DNA of 64,000 nucleotides from the NCBI GenBank assembly GCA_036345935.2, contig JADWOT020000006.1:10328519-10392518 (forward strand), written 5' to 3'. Shown here in pieces: positions 13,601 through 23,877 of this stretch. The position numbers and the translations under genes were made by a program. How positions within the stretch are numbered: position 1 is the first letter of the stretch; each line of letters starts with the position of its first letter. The notes below the pieces were generated by a model that ran no database searches, had not been told where the DNA came from, and worked only from the letters and a program-made list of their open reading frames with translations. The stretch comes from Taenia hydatigena. Its lineage: Eukaryota; Platyhelminthes; Cestoda; Cyclophyllidea; Taeniidae.

Positions 13601-16368
13601 TGTACCGACTGCTTAGAGAGGCTACTGTTATTAAACGATTCGCGCAACTCCCGTATCTCCTTGTCGATATTTTCAACTTCGGAGCTGTAAGCAAACAACC
13701 ATTTCATTAGATTTAAATAAATGTGAATTTACAGTGAAGAGAACCCGTACTCCAGTTGTAGCTTTATGCGGTCAAAGGACGTAACTTCACTTAATAGGGT
13801 GGAAGATGGTCGACTATTATCCATTCCAGGGACACCATAAGATTCTGAAGCTGGAATTTTGTTCTTGTGGAGACGAACCTCAAGAGGTTTAAACGTATTC
13901 GGTGCATCAGCCCCTGTCGAGTGCAGGCCTGTAGGCTCAGAAGGGTCGCTAGGACAGACAATCTTTGCCGCTGAAGTGTGGGAATCGAAGCAGCTAGTTT
14001 CAATAGAGAGGGGAAGAATAGGAGGCCTTTTGTAGAAGACCAGTGTCCGTGAGCTATCGGAGGTAGGATGCGGTGAAGAACGAGGATGAGTGATGGAGCT
14101 ATGGCAGGGAGACAGCGCCAGGGATGGCGAATTGGCGCACTCACCAGGTCCCAGGCCCGTGAGGTCTGAGCTCGGATGCATAAGATCAGTGCAATGAGCA
14201 TCTAACTGTACGGATTCCTAAGATAAATTCAATAAGAACGTATGCAAAACTTACAATAGAGCAGTGTCAATAATAATATGAACTTCTGTAGAGTAGTGCT
14301 ACGAATTTCGATGCAACGTAAAATATTTCCTGATATTTTTATAAGCTGGAACCCTGAGCCTTGACAAACAACAAAGCTTAATAAAATTTACTGGTATAAT
14401 CAAACCGCAACGGGAACACAGTGACCAACATAAAAAGTGGTAAGGGGTGATTATCTAGTAAAATGGACGTACTATAGGCTTTGCATCAGGTGAGATTGGT
14501 GATGGTCGCTCCAGGAATGATGGCACCCCGTAGATAGGAATATTTTGATCAACCTCTACTCCGCCCACGGAAACAGTGCCCATGTGTTGCATCAACAACC
14601 CATATTCCTGCATCGCACGGGTTCTGAGGTTGAGAAAAGGCCTCTATTGATGAAGGCAAATCTAATCATTTAATTTGAATTTTGGAATTCCTAGTAGTAT
14701 GCCTATCACTACAGACCAAAGTGGTTTATGGATAATGGGGTAATCTACCGGAATTACCCCAAAGGTCAAGATACAGTAGTATCAAGAAACCCTTTATAAA
14801 TTTCACAAAGCCATCATTACAGCTTTGTGAAGTATATAAATAGATACACGTAAGCCTGGGAGAGTAGAATGCGCCAGCGCACCGTTTGAGAGCGAGTTGT
14901 GCGCGGATACGCGATTTGAGCGCAGCCTCGGCGGCGAGGCGAAGGGCGCGTTGGTGAGCGAGATCCGCGCGCTCATTCTCGGCTACTGCGGTGGTGAATG
15001 CATCACCATTTGCGACTTCGGACACACAGCTCGACTCCATGCAGCAAATATTTGGTCCGCAACGACCCTTCTCAAGCCTCACTTTCCCATCCAGCACTCT
15101 AATTCCTTTCTCCGCTTCCCTCGCCTTCTCCCTTCCCCAATTTCCGGGCTCCAGTGGCGCCTGATTCGCATCCATCACGTAATGGCACTCCTTGTGAGGC
15201 CCACCTAAACGATAAATACCTGCCCGTGAAGGCACTTACATCTAGAAAAAGAGCATTTTACCTAAGCTTACTTAAGCAGAGGGCACAGGGGTCACCGGTT
15301 GGATTAAGGTGAGGATCAAGAGGGTCGCATGAAGGCGGTGGAAGGGCCGCGACGGTCGCCGCTCTTGCTCGCTCAGCCGCTCGGGTGCTCTCACGGAGGT
15401 GACGCCGCATCTCTGCATCTCGCAATGACCGTGCCCGAGTAATTAACAAGTCAGTATATGCTTCGGCAAAGCGCTTCTTCGCAACGACCCCCATGATAGA
15501 TAAACGTTTTTGCTCTTCGATCATTGGATCCTTCTAAATCAGTTAAAGCAGTTGTACGAAAACACGCATAAAACGATCAAAAAATCAATTTTAACATGGA
15601 ATTCCCGACAAAACTCCCTGAAAAATTCGCTACAAAGCACAAAGTATAAGCAATGTCTGTCTTAAAAGAGGAAATGGCGAAATATACTTTATGAAATAAT
15701 TTACGGAAAAAGGCTATCGGCATTGTAAGCTTTCTATTCGATGCATATAAAACACATTAACAAAAGTCAGTGATGAATAAAAAGCAAAATCCGCGCATAA
15801 ATGTCATTAATAAAATGATAAGCGACTATAAATGCACGAATAATTTAAGGATCAGCGACCGCTAAGAGGTAATGTTGTGGTATCAACCAGTTATAGACAA
15901 AGTGCTAAAGTAAACCAATCGCATGCAATCAACGTTAAAGATAATTCTTCTATAGTAAAATCACACCCATCAATTACCCAAGAAGATGCATTCCTGTGGC
16001 CACAACCAAAGCCATCCATAATGTCATTAAGCGCACTTTGTTTGCTTTGGAGGAGCGCAACGTCTTCCAGCAATTGTTGCCTTTGTCGACGTCGATTTTC
16101 TCCATCTAGGTTCCTCCGCTTCTTTCCCTGATACAAGTTTCTAGCCAATGCGGCGTGGGCTTTCGATAGGCGACGAACCTACTAAGTGAGAAAAAAGGGA
16201 CCAGCTAACCTGCATTATTCTAATTTGGCGTCTTTTAAGAGTTTCAGAGGCTTTTATGCGGTTTATTTCACAAGGGTTTGGGTAGTACAACAGGACCGTA
16301 TGATCAATCATCTGATAGCCTTCTGTTGACACTTTCAAATCGAGCTCTGCAACAGTTTGGCTGATTTG
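4638..16368 (-). CDS. Very large Ser/Thr-rich protein with N-terminal basic coiled-coil region; family not recognised (5'-partial)
   Basis: Fifteen minus-strand exons join in a consistent phase: 16210-16368, 15978-16178, 15272-15533, 14883-15204, 14473-14623, 13733-14217, 13504-13684, 11796-12152, 11448-11723, 10172-11014, 8639-9838, 8224-8601, 6619-7998, 6295-6429 and 4638-4721. This gives about 2,137 residues. The N-terminal exon or exons were not found. The first 300 residues are basic and helical, with runs such as GKKRRNLDGENRRRQRQQ, followed by a Cys/His cluster (CALCLSGPHKECH) and an Ala/Arg helix. The middle is Ser/Pro-rich and low in complexity. One motif occurs twice, SSSGRPMNQFSVLS in the 10172-11014 exon and SSSRPSNQFSYLS in the 8639-9838 exon. 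The 460-residue exon 6619-7998 is rich in Lys, Val, Ser and Thr. The last exon gives a basic tail (VDPYVRKKPSRARSKK). An alternative end extends the 6295 exon to 6206 and joins 5976-6012. The 14883 donor (GTGCGC) and the end of the 11448 exon are the weakest joins. A scaffold role is possible, but no function can be assigned. Confidence 0.7.
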
Positions 16369-16792
16369 CTATGTCAAGTATCAATTAATGCAAGCATTCA
16401 AATAACTAAACTTACGATTTTGCAAGAAAAGCCGATAGAATCTATTTTTAACCTAAAATGTGCTAAAAACACAAAAAGGCGATTTCCAACTCAAAAATTT
16501 ACTAACAAATTGCTAAAATATGCACCTGATCAAAAGACGCATTATACTTTCGTTAATTACTTGAAATGCTCACAATAGTTCAGAAAAAAACATTTTAAAA
16601 AAATGACATTAAAACTTAGTTTAATGGTAAATCCGGGAATATCAAAAAGGCTAGAACTCCGCACTCGCGTGCTCCTCGAACCTCAGTTTATATCAAATAG
16701 TCTAGGAAATAAACCTCCAAACATTATTAGATCATCTGCTTTTTAATAATTAAAAAGAAAAAATTAAATGCAACAATGCTATGTGCATTTAT
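16369..16792. other. AT-rich non-coding stretch before the TRIM cluster
   Basis: The missing 5' exon or exons of the large minus-strand gene should lie in or beyond this stretch, but no start exon with the right phase could be supported. The sequence is AT-rich. Confidence 0.4.
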
Positions 16793-16977
16793 TGTAGCGT
16801 CCCAAGGCTCCCTCGAAGGCAAAAGAAGGCAGAATGCTGGGGCAGAATATATATAAACAAAGGACAGAGGAAAATAGGCTGCTGGCATGGCCCGGAGGTC
16901 AGTCCACGCAGCTAGGGCAGAACGGCCACCTCTGCGACCTTGACCCAAACCGGTAGTTCCAACAAACAAAGTACTAC
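16793..16977 (-). mobile_element. Solo TRIM LTR at the left edge of the FAU region
   Basis: The reverse complement starts GTAGTACTTTGTTTGTTGG and ends GGGACGCTACA, with the TATA-like core and the CCAGCAGCC block in order. The five bases before it read TTTAT, and a CTTAT occurs just after it, matching the CTTAT duplication seen around the related LTR at 23139-23324. It therefore looks like the paralogue of that insertion. The nuclear-receptor-like site is mutated here to TCAAGGTCG. Confidence 0.9.
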
Positions 16978-17210
16978 TGCAATACTTATGTCCTTTAAAT
17001 GTGCTCTGTAGGCCAGAGGCCGGAAAACAATTTGAGCCTCTTGGCGGATCAGCGTGGAGACTCGCTACAGCGTGACTCTTCCCCGGCCTGAATCCCACAT
17101 CTTGCCTAGCTCTATAATATTCACCCTCTATAATAAAGATGCCAAAACATGCTCAGATTTCCGCTACCAAGTATGTCCAGAAGCGAGAGGAGGAACCCTC
17201 TACAACTACA
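16978..17210. repeat. Paralogous segment X, copy 1 (about 230 bp)
   Basis: This stretch is similar (about 85% by eye) to 23325-23547. Both lie directly beside a reverse-oriented TRIM LTR and upstream of a FAU copy. It contains GGAAAACAATTTGAGCCTC, a shared TTCCCCGGCCTGAATCCCAC block and ATAATAAAG followed by ATG. The ATG-led frames of the two copies do not conserve protein sequence, so it is probably not coding. Its right end abuts the polypurine tract of the minus-strand TRIM at 17211, where that element's 3' LTR should be. Confidence 0.7.
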
Positions 17211-17924
17211 TTGCCCCTCTCCTCTTTCGAGCGTCGTCCCCTGCGCGCTCCTCGGTGCATCTTCCGCGTCAGCCATCACAACATACTCAGTGCTACAAGA
17301 AGCACCCACGAGCTAACCATGCCAGTCGCCGACGTTCGATGTGATTGAGGCAATGCTTGACACCAACATCAGTGGTCCTTCTTGACAGTTTCATTGAACC
17401 TCGAGTTCCGCTTGGATTGGAAACAAAGTTCAGAATAAGTGGTTCTGCCGACCATCAGTATGTCCGTAGGGAAACGTTAGCACGCCGATCTCCTTAAGCA
17501 AGTATAATAGGGGTAACCCTTGGAACAAAACTATCTAGGTTGTCCATGGCTAGTGTCGCTTCTGATGTTGATAGCTTTCTTGTAGAACACGGAAATTAGG
17601 TAGATGCTGGAGGCGGACGTCGCTCTTGGGCCATCCGTAGCACATGCACTACTTTTGCACCGCTGCGACATACCACAGGCGGTAAGGATCGAAATAGGAA
17701 CCCTATAGAATCAAGTTTGCTTACCGCTGCCACCAATGTAGCCTCCCGAGGCTCCATTGAAGGCAAAATAAGAAAAAAAATGCTAAACTAAAATACATAT
17801 TTTCAATAGACAGAGGGAAATAAAATGCTGGCATGGCCTAAATGCTAGCCTGCGCAGGTAGGGCAATCTGGCTACAAATGTGACACTGACCGACACCGAT
17901 AGTTCGAAAAAACAAAGCACTACG
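17211..17924 (-). mobile_element. TRIM internal region plus 5' LTR (3' LTR lost)
   Basis: Read on the minus strand, a 5' LTR (17924-17737) is followed directly by the primer-binding-site-like TTGGTGGCAGCGG (17736-17724). Then come about 500 bp of internal sequence like that of the intact element and a polypurine tract ending at 17211. The internal region is 526 bp against 524 bp in the intact copy. The 3' LTR is missing apart from a possible remnant at 17205-17210, where segment X begins. No protein is encoded, as expected for TRIMs, which rely on enzymes of other LTR elements. Confidence 0.88.
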
Positions 17925-17965
17925 TTTAATTTTATCCAAGCGAGTTAGAAATCATTAATTAAATT

Positions 17966-18113
17966 TGCAGCGTTTTCAGACTCTCTCGAAGGCAGAAGAA
18001 GGCAGAATGCTAGGGTAGAATATATATATTCAACGGACAGAGGGAAATAGGACAGAACGACCACCTCTGTGACCTTGACCGAAACCGGTAGTTCCAACAA
18101 ACAAAGCGCTACA
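17966..18113 (-). mobile_element. Internally deleted TRIM LTR
   Basis: This is a reverse-oriented LTR from TGCAGCG to GCGCTACA. About 40 bp between the TTTCCCTCTGTCC block and the GTGGTCG block are missing compared with other copies. It keeps an intact TCAAGGTCA (complement of 18070-18078) and the TATA-like ATATATATATTC core. No target duplication is visible. Confidence 0.85.
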
Positions 18114-18131
18114 GTAATACCACAAAAGGTC

Positions 18132-18512
18132 TGCGTATTGCTCTGTTCGTTATGCCTGTCGGTTTCGGCTTTTGTCATAAAGGCGGTTATGTTGCCCCAG
18201 CCATGTGAGCAGGGCCCCGAGCTGTGCCAGCAGCTCCATTCCCTATCTCTATTGAATATGCATATGGTCTGTGTAGCGTTCTGAGGCTCCCTTAAAGACA
18301 AATTAAAACAGAATATTAGGGTAGAATATATATATTCAACAGGCAGAGGGGAATGAGCTGCTGTCACGGCCCAAAGGCAGGCTTAGGCAGCCAGGTCTAT
18401 GTAGCCACCTCTGTGAGTCTGACCAAAATCGGTAGTCCAAACAAACAAAGCATTATGTTCTGCTTTAGTATCGTATTATTCATTTGCTTTTAAAGTAGTC
18501 TCGCGACGCCAC
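18132..18512 (+). mobile_element. Diverged TRIM LTR interrupted by another LTR
   Basis: Bases 18132-18271 match the 5' three quarters of a sense-oriented LTR (CTGTCGGTTTCGG, GCCAGCAGCTCCATTCCCT, then the TATA region). The matching 3' quarter resumes at 18458-18512, after the LTR at 18272-18457. The older LTR was therefore split by the younger one. The junctions read GTCTG before and TTCTG after, a plausible 5-bp duplication with one change. Confidence 0.7.
18272..18457 (-). mobile_element. TRIM LTR nested in an older LTR
   Basis: This is a reverse-oriented solo LTR from TGTAGCGTT to GCATTATG with all family blocks. It sits inside the diverged LTR at 18132-18512 and ends about 90 bp upstream of the FAU copy 1 identity block. 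Confidence 0.8.
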
Positions 18513-18548
18513 CGTAGCGTTATAAACTTGAAAGAATAATTCTAAATA

Positions 18549-19197
18549 TACAACCAATGAAATTGTAGTTGTGGAGTCATTTCAATGATCCTTAATTTGC
18601 ATTCCTTTTACGTTGAAATCACTGCGTTCTAATGCTTTCTGACTAGGCCTGGTTTATACCTGAACGCATAATCATGAGGGATTTCGTCTGTTTGTTTGAA
18701 CAACCTTTAACAGGGAGCGGCACTCGCAGTTTTTGTCTCTGGCTTGCTGTTTGCGACATGCGTCTTGTGGTTCGGTCTTTCGACACGCGTCTTGTTGACA
18801 CATCAGTCTGCCGCTCGGCTGCAGACTTGAAATGCCTTCTAGCTTCGGAGGACGGTCTCCCTCTGGAAGATATTCAGCTTTACAGTGGCGCATCAATCTT
18901 GGATAGTGACACCGTTTTGGCCGATCTGCCTGTCGACTGTGCCATTGACGTGAGCGTCAGCGTTCTTGGTGGTATGTTTAGTTAAGTAAGACTAAGCGAC
19001 TTCTAAGGTAAGGTACACGGGTCTCTGGCTCGTGCGGGTAAGGTGCGTGGTCAAACTCCAAAGGTGGAGAAGCAGGATAAGAAGAAGCAACCGAGAGGTC
19101 GTGCCAAACGTCGAATGCAATACAATCGTCGCTTCTTTGCGGTAGTTGCTAGCACTGGACTACGAAGGCGAGGTCCAAACTCCAACTTTAAGCCTAC
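18549..19197 (+). repeat. Identity block, copy 1, containing the first FAU gene
   Basis: By eye, all 649 bases equal 23878-24526. The block covers about 209 bp of 5' flank, both FAU exons and the 36-bp intron. It ends one base before a C/T difference in the last codon; beyond about 15 further bases the downstream flanks are unrelated. The upstream flanks also diverge at once. Confidence 0.95.
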
Positions 19198-19201
19198 CTG
19201 A
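18758..19201 (+). CDS. FAU: FUBI-ribosomal protein S30 fusion (FAU), copy 1
   Basis: This is a ubiquitin-like protein fused to small-subunit ribosomal protein S30; proteolysis after Gly-Gly releases S30 for the 40S subunit. Exons are 18758-18971 and 19008-19201, giving 135 residues (human 133). Residues 1-72 are the ubiquitin-like part starting [10 protein letters not shown] and ending VLGG. Residues 73-135 are S30, starting [19 protein letters not shown] and containing [13 protein letters not shown]. The intron is only 36 bp (GTATGT...CTAAG) and keeps the phase GG|T. ATG 18758 was chosen because it aligns with the FUBI start; an in-frame ATG at 18674 would add 28 residues unlike any FAU and is probably 5' UTR. 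A pyrimidine-rich stretch precedes the start. An almost identical copy lies 5,329 bp downstream. Because the intron is kept, the copy arose from DNA, not by retrotransposition. Confidence 0.97.
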
Positions 19202-21234
19202 TAGGATATTACTTGAGTGCACGCGCTTTTTATCCTTGAAAATACATTTTGAAGGTGTAGTACTTTCCTATTGATTGGTTTTTTTGTGTCGGGGTTGCGT
19301 AGAATCTATGCCTTATCCTTCTTTTCATGTGGGCGGTTATGCGCATTATAGTCGCCCGTCCTACCTGCTCAAGTTGGGGTCTATTGGCTAATGTGGAATC
19401 GTTTCGTTTAAAAAGCAAATAACGCTGATACTGAAGCCAAAGCTGGAGGAAGGCGAGGCGCAGATTTCGTTGTCCAGTTCCCTTTCTGTTTTTGCTTTAT
19501 ATCTAGACTTGTTTAAATTGTTTCCTCTGCGTTTTCACTAGTTGTCATGGCATTTTGTGTATACTTGGGAAGCGGTGTCCAAAGACAGTTAGTAAATGCA
19601 AATTAAGGCTCTTTTGCAGAGTCACTTACTGGTCCTGAACTTGATCACTTCTGGTAACGGTTCCTAGATTTTATTGTAATTTCCAATTCCTTTGAAGAAG
19701 TAGATCGGGGTTTTTTTGCTCTTTAAAGCCCGATGTGGGAGTCAGGTGTTTTGCTCGTTCACAGTGTTGGGAATCGTGTTATTTTTATCGGTGTTAATCT
19801 TGTTACTGACTTTTAATTCGTCACTTGGACTTTCATTATCTGACGTTCTTATCTTAAATTGATTAGAAGCTACTTTATTTGCTGGAATGTGGTCTTGGAG
19901 TTGCGCTCGCTATATCAATTCGTGAGAATTTGCTTAGCCCCACTTTTAGCATTGCTTGTTCGGCCTTCTTGTGCAAAGTCGGACCGCATATTGCCGCACT
20001 GTTATCGAATCCTCAAACGCGGGTCTTATGATTCTTGTTTGCACTATTTTTAATTTATTTCTCGTTGATAAAATTTCAAGCTTTGAAACGATTATTTGTT
20101 TGTAAATTGGCGATGCTTTTATCCTTATCTACTTAGACTTCTCTGTCTTGTAGCTGCTTTTTTGGGAGTAAACCTCAGACATCTTCGAGTACCTAAGTAA
20201 TGATTGGAACGGTCGATTTTAAATATTAAATAGGTGGTCCGGAAAAATATCGGCCACAGAAGAACCCTGCACTTTCAGGCAAAGAGACTCATTGATGTTC
20301 CCACGTACGAGTTACGGCTACTTTTACAGCGATGAAAGATTCTGTTAGGATGGTGCATTGATTCTGGAACTAATAAGGATTGAAGATGCTTGAAGGTGTT
20401 ATCCCTTTTTCTCGTTTGTGATAGGTTCGGCGTTGGCCTTTATTCCCTCTGGAACGAGTAGATTGAGCGGGTAAGGGCACTCTTGATTTGTAGAGCTATA
20501 ACCGGGATATAGGGAATGAGCAGGACGCACGTTCAGAGCACACTCCTGTCTTGGGAGTAGATGACACCCGGCTTGTCTACTGCTCACTTAGCGCTTCTTA
20601 CCCAGAGGATGTTTGCACAAAGAAAACGTAGTGGATTATCACTCTCTTCCACGGTTGTTATCGTGGATACTCTTCGGTTACGTTTGTGTCTCATCCGACA
20701 TTATGGCGTCGGAGTACAATCCTTAGTCGAGAACACCGAAGTTGTTTTGCTACCGTGTACATGTTTGGTTGATGAAATACATTTAGAACGCCATTTCTAG
20801 AAAACCATTTTGAAAACAACTAAAGTTTGTCACTAAAACTCGGGGCCAGTGTGAGTAACGCCTAAAATCATGATCTAGTGTCGGTGGTTTTATGTTCAAC
20901 GATTCTCCTAGGTACTGGAATTGACAATTTCGGCGCTGTAATAAAGGCTCCAGAGAAATGGTTAGTTTACTCTACATAGTCAATTAATGTTTTCCAAATA
21001 TTTCAATTGTGGGTTAGCACGGGTGAGCAGGGCAAAGTAGTAAAGAACTCTAAGTTGAAATTGTTGCCGACAGTTAGTATGTAAAACGCGGAAGGGGCTC
21101 ACGCAAGCCCACGAATTACGCCCAATTGGTCGCCCGCGAGGATCCTGAATCTTACTGGTACAAGCGTATTGCAAAGTTGAAAATGCGGGTGACACTTTTT
21201 TCGTACGCCTTTTCCACGACGTAAGTATCCAAGC
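19202..21234. other. G+T-rich spacer after FAU copy 1
   Basis: No exon with recognisable protein or good splice context was found. The plus strand is rich in T and G for most of its length, with short open frames only. The start of this stretch is the unique 3' flank and presumed 3' UTR of FAU copy 1, which shares only about 15 bp with the copy 2 flank. Confidence 0.5.
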
Positions 21235-21415
21235 TGTAGTACTTTGTCGGAACTACCGGTTTCGGTCAAGGTCACAGAGGTGGCCGTACTGCCCTAGCCG
21301 CGTGGGCTGGCCTCTGGGTCATGCCAGCAGCCTATTTCCCTCTGTCCGTTGAATATGTATATTCTACCCTAGCATTCTGCCTTCTTTTGCCTTTGAGGGA
21401 GCCTCGAGACGCTAA
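21235..21415 (+). mobile_element. Solo TRIM LTR, sense orientation
   Basis: It runs from TGTAGTACTTTGTCGG to CTCGAGACGCTAA, with an intact TCAAGGTCA at 21266-21274 and the TATA-like core. The terminal CTACA has decayed to CTAA. No primer-binding site follows, so it is a solo LTR. No target duplication is visible. Confidence 0.9.
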
Positions 21416-21559
21416 AAAACCAATTGAGAATCATAGTGCCGGTTTTAAGGTCAGGAAACTGAGTCGAGCCCTAGACAATCGTGTTTCCTAACATGGAAAA
21501 AGTGTTCATTAATTGGTTTCATCATTACTGTCATGCCGATTAAAAATTGGCAAAGCATT

Positions 21560-21747
21560 TGTAGCGTCTCGAGGCTCCCTCGAATGCAAAAGAAGGAAGA
21601 ATACTAGGGTAGAACGTATATATGTTCAACAGGTAGAGGGAAATGAGCCGCTGGCATGGCCCGAAGGCCAGCCAACGCAGCTAGGGCAATATGGCCACCT
21701 CTGTGACCCTAACCGAAACCGGTAGTTCAAACAATCAAAGCATTACA
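21560..21747 (-). mobile_element. Solo TRIM LTR, reverse orientation
   Basis: It runs from TGTAGCGTCTCGAGG to AGCATTACA. The flanks GCATT and GCAGC share only the first three bases, so a target duplication is uncertain. It lies about 145 bp from the opposite-oriented LTR ending at 21415, so the two could form an inverted repeat in RNA. Confidence 0.88.
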
Positions 21748-22901
21748 GCAGCAACAAGTCTGTTGTAGTGATCCAAAGGAGACCCTAATTACAAGCGTGC
21801 AGCAACAACGGAGGAGCACAAATACCCTCGACCAATTCGCATGCACTTTGTTTCCATTTTTCACGAGTCTTTCAATTTAGAAAAAGGGGACTAGGCACCA
21901 TAAAGCAGAGTAATCTCCACTGCATTTTATGATTTTACAATCTGCGTAATCCTTGCGTAATCAAGAGCTAAGTGTTCAATAACTGAATAGAAAAATTTAA
22001 AGGATTACCTCGAAAGTAGCAGAAAAATTATTAGCCTTAGTCTGAATGCATGCACTACTCATATTGTGATACACAATTGCGTAAATGCACATTTCATTTA
22101 GCAAGCGTACAACATGTGACCGAGAAAACACCACTAAAAAAACAGGCTGCTTTCATGGCTCCGCGATGGTAATATGGTCCACTGAATCCTTCCTGAAGTA
22201 GTGCCAAGCCAAAGAATTGTAAAGGAACATACCAATATCATTTGGAAGCAGGAAGCTACTAGCATAACACAGAGACGATGACACGGAGAGGAAGTGCGAA
22301 TGGCGGGGACTCAAAGCATAACCATGGTCGAAGCAAACTTGGAAATGATTCAACCACCAGCACTACGGTGCCTAATTAGCTCCAAGCACCACGCCTAAAA
22401 ATCCACAGATCTATGAAGATGGAATAGCACAAAACAAAGTAGAGATGAAAATAAGCGATAAAGTTATAGCGGCAGTGCATTGGTCGATCAATTAGTTCTA
22501 GGATTTAGGCAGGAATCCACCTATGCACTTCGCAAATGGCCATTCACCAAACGGGCTGACCACCTTTGGAAGCCAATATGTGATACTTTTGCTGTTTCGA
22601 ATGTACCTATAAACAATAAGGGTGAGAGCGAGCAGAACCCCTGCTGGAGGGGAGAGCAAAAACTCCTAAAACTGAAAAGAGCTCGGCATCCTTTTCTCCC
22701 CAAACCTTAACTGATTCTCATTAACTCTTGCAAATAAATATGTCACAATCTAATTAGCCTATTCCAGTCAAGAAAAATAAGAGCGTAAGAGGAATAGTTG
22801 AAAAAGTTAAGCACTGTAACCAAAATCAAACCTTATTGTATGTCAAATGCATGCATATTATACCCGGAAATTGCACATTCATTCATTTACAGGAAGATGA
22901 T
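21748..22901. other. Non-coding spacer inside the LTR cluster
   Basis: No gene is supported. The short frames here lack splice signals and recognisable protein content. Confidence 0.45.
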
Positions 22902-23138
22902 TGTAACACTTTGTTTGTTTAAAATATCGGTCTCGGTCAGGGTCACAGAGGTGCCCATATTGGCCGAGCAGCGTAGGCTGCACCCCGTACATTCCAGCAG
23001 CTCATTTTCTCTGCCTCTTTGTAGTACTTTGTTTGTTTGAACTACCGGTTTTGGTCAGGGACACGAAAGTGGCCATATTGCCCTGGATGCGTGGGCTGGA
23101 CTTCGGGCCATCCCAGCAGCTTATTTTGTAATACTTAT

Positions 23139-23324
23139 TGTAGCGTCCCGAGGCTTCTTCGAAGGCAAAAGAAGGCAGAATGCTAGGGCAGAATATATAT
23201 ATTCAACGGCCAGAGGAAAATAGGCTGCTGGCATGGCCTGGAGGTCAGCCCACGCAGCTAGGGCAGAACGGCCACCTCTGTGACCTTGACCGGAACCGGT
23301 AGTTCCAACAAACAATATACTACA
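23139..23324 (-). mobile_element. Solo TRIM LTR with perfect 5-bp target duplication
   Basis: This is a reverse-oriented LTR bounded by TGTAGCG and ATACTACA. It is flanked by CTTAT at 23134-23138 and CTTAT at 23325-23329, a perfect target-site duplication. It keeps an intact TCAAGGTCA (complement of 23281-23289) and a clean TATA-like core, so it is among the better-preserved copies. The same insertion seems to be present beside segment X copy 1 (16793-16977), implying it predates the duplication. Confidence 0.92.
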
Positions 23325-23547
23325 CTTATATTCTTTAAGTGTGCCTTGTAGGCGTGAGGCGGGGAAACAATTTGAACCTCGTGGCGGAGCGGCATGGAGA
23401 CTCTCAAGAGCGTGACGCTTCCCCGGCCTGAATCCCACATCTTGCCTAGCTGTATAATATTCACCTTCTATAATAAAGATGTCAAAACATGCTCAAACTT
23501 CTACTAACAAGGGTGACCAGAAAGGAGAGGGGAAAACCTCCACAATT
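23325..23547. repeat. Paralogous segment X, copy 2
   Basis: It is similar to 16978-17210, including the TTCCCCGGCCTGAATCCCAC block and ATAATAAAG followed by ATG. It lies between the solo LTR and the 3' part of the second nested LTR. It has no polypurine tract or primer-binding site, so it does not look like the usual TRIM interior. Its identity is unknown. Confidence 0.65.
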
Positions 23548-23877
23548 TCACTCTGCACGTTGAATATATATTTTACCGTAGCATTCTGCCTTCTTTTGCC
23601 TTCGAGGGAGCTTCGAAACGCTACACTCTGGATTACATATATGTATTTCACTCTAGTATTCCGTTTCCTTTTGTCCTAATGGAGCCTTGGGAGGCTACAG
23701 TGAAGAACTTCCTTATTAAATACTGCAATAATGATCTACAAATATGTCTCAACCAAGGGCTAGAACCAAAAATTAATAATAACTGCAAAAACAAAATGTT
23801 ATCTTGCTTTCAAAATCTTGCAAATACATCAAGAAAAGTTAGGTACATTTTTGAAATAGGATGAATAATTCCCAATT

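Larger units (their letters stand above)
23020..23625 (+). mobile_element. Second LTR of the nest, itself interrupted
   Basis: The 5' part (23020-23126) starts TGTAGTACTTTGTTTG and ends in the CAGCAGCTTATTTT block. The 3' part (about 23548-23625) resumes with the TTGAATATATA core and ends CGAAACGCTACA. The 23127-23547 insert between them holds a solo LTR and segment X. Confidence 0.6.
22902..23699 (+). mobile_element. Oldest LTR of a three-level nested TRIM insertion
   Basis: A sense LTR begins at 22902 (TGTAACACTTTGTTTG) and stops at 23019, in the middle of the CTCTG block. Its missing 3' part appears at 23632-23699, ending GGGAGGCTACA. Between them lies a second LTR (23020-23625). The five bases at 23015-23019 (CTCTT) nearly equal those after 23625 (CTCTG), as expected for an insertion into the older LTR. 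Divergence from the family consensus is the highest in the nest. Confidence 0.65.

Noticed and set aside
16727..17098. ORF of 123 codons running from segment X into a TRIM LTR (and its relative at 23121-23438)
   Set aside because: The LTR happens to have an open frame in several copies; the protein is not conserved outside repeat identity and has no recognisable domain.
18674..18757. 28-residue N-terminal extension of FAU (same at 24003-24086)
   Set aside because: It does not resemble any FAU leader, and the FUBI start aligns with the later ATG; identity between copies is explained by the identity block.
22153..22353. Short minus-strand ORF between LTRs
   Set aside because: No known domain, no conservation evidence, and random length for this composition.
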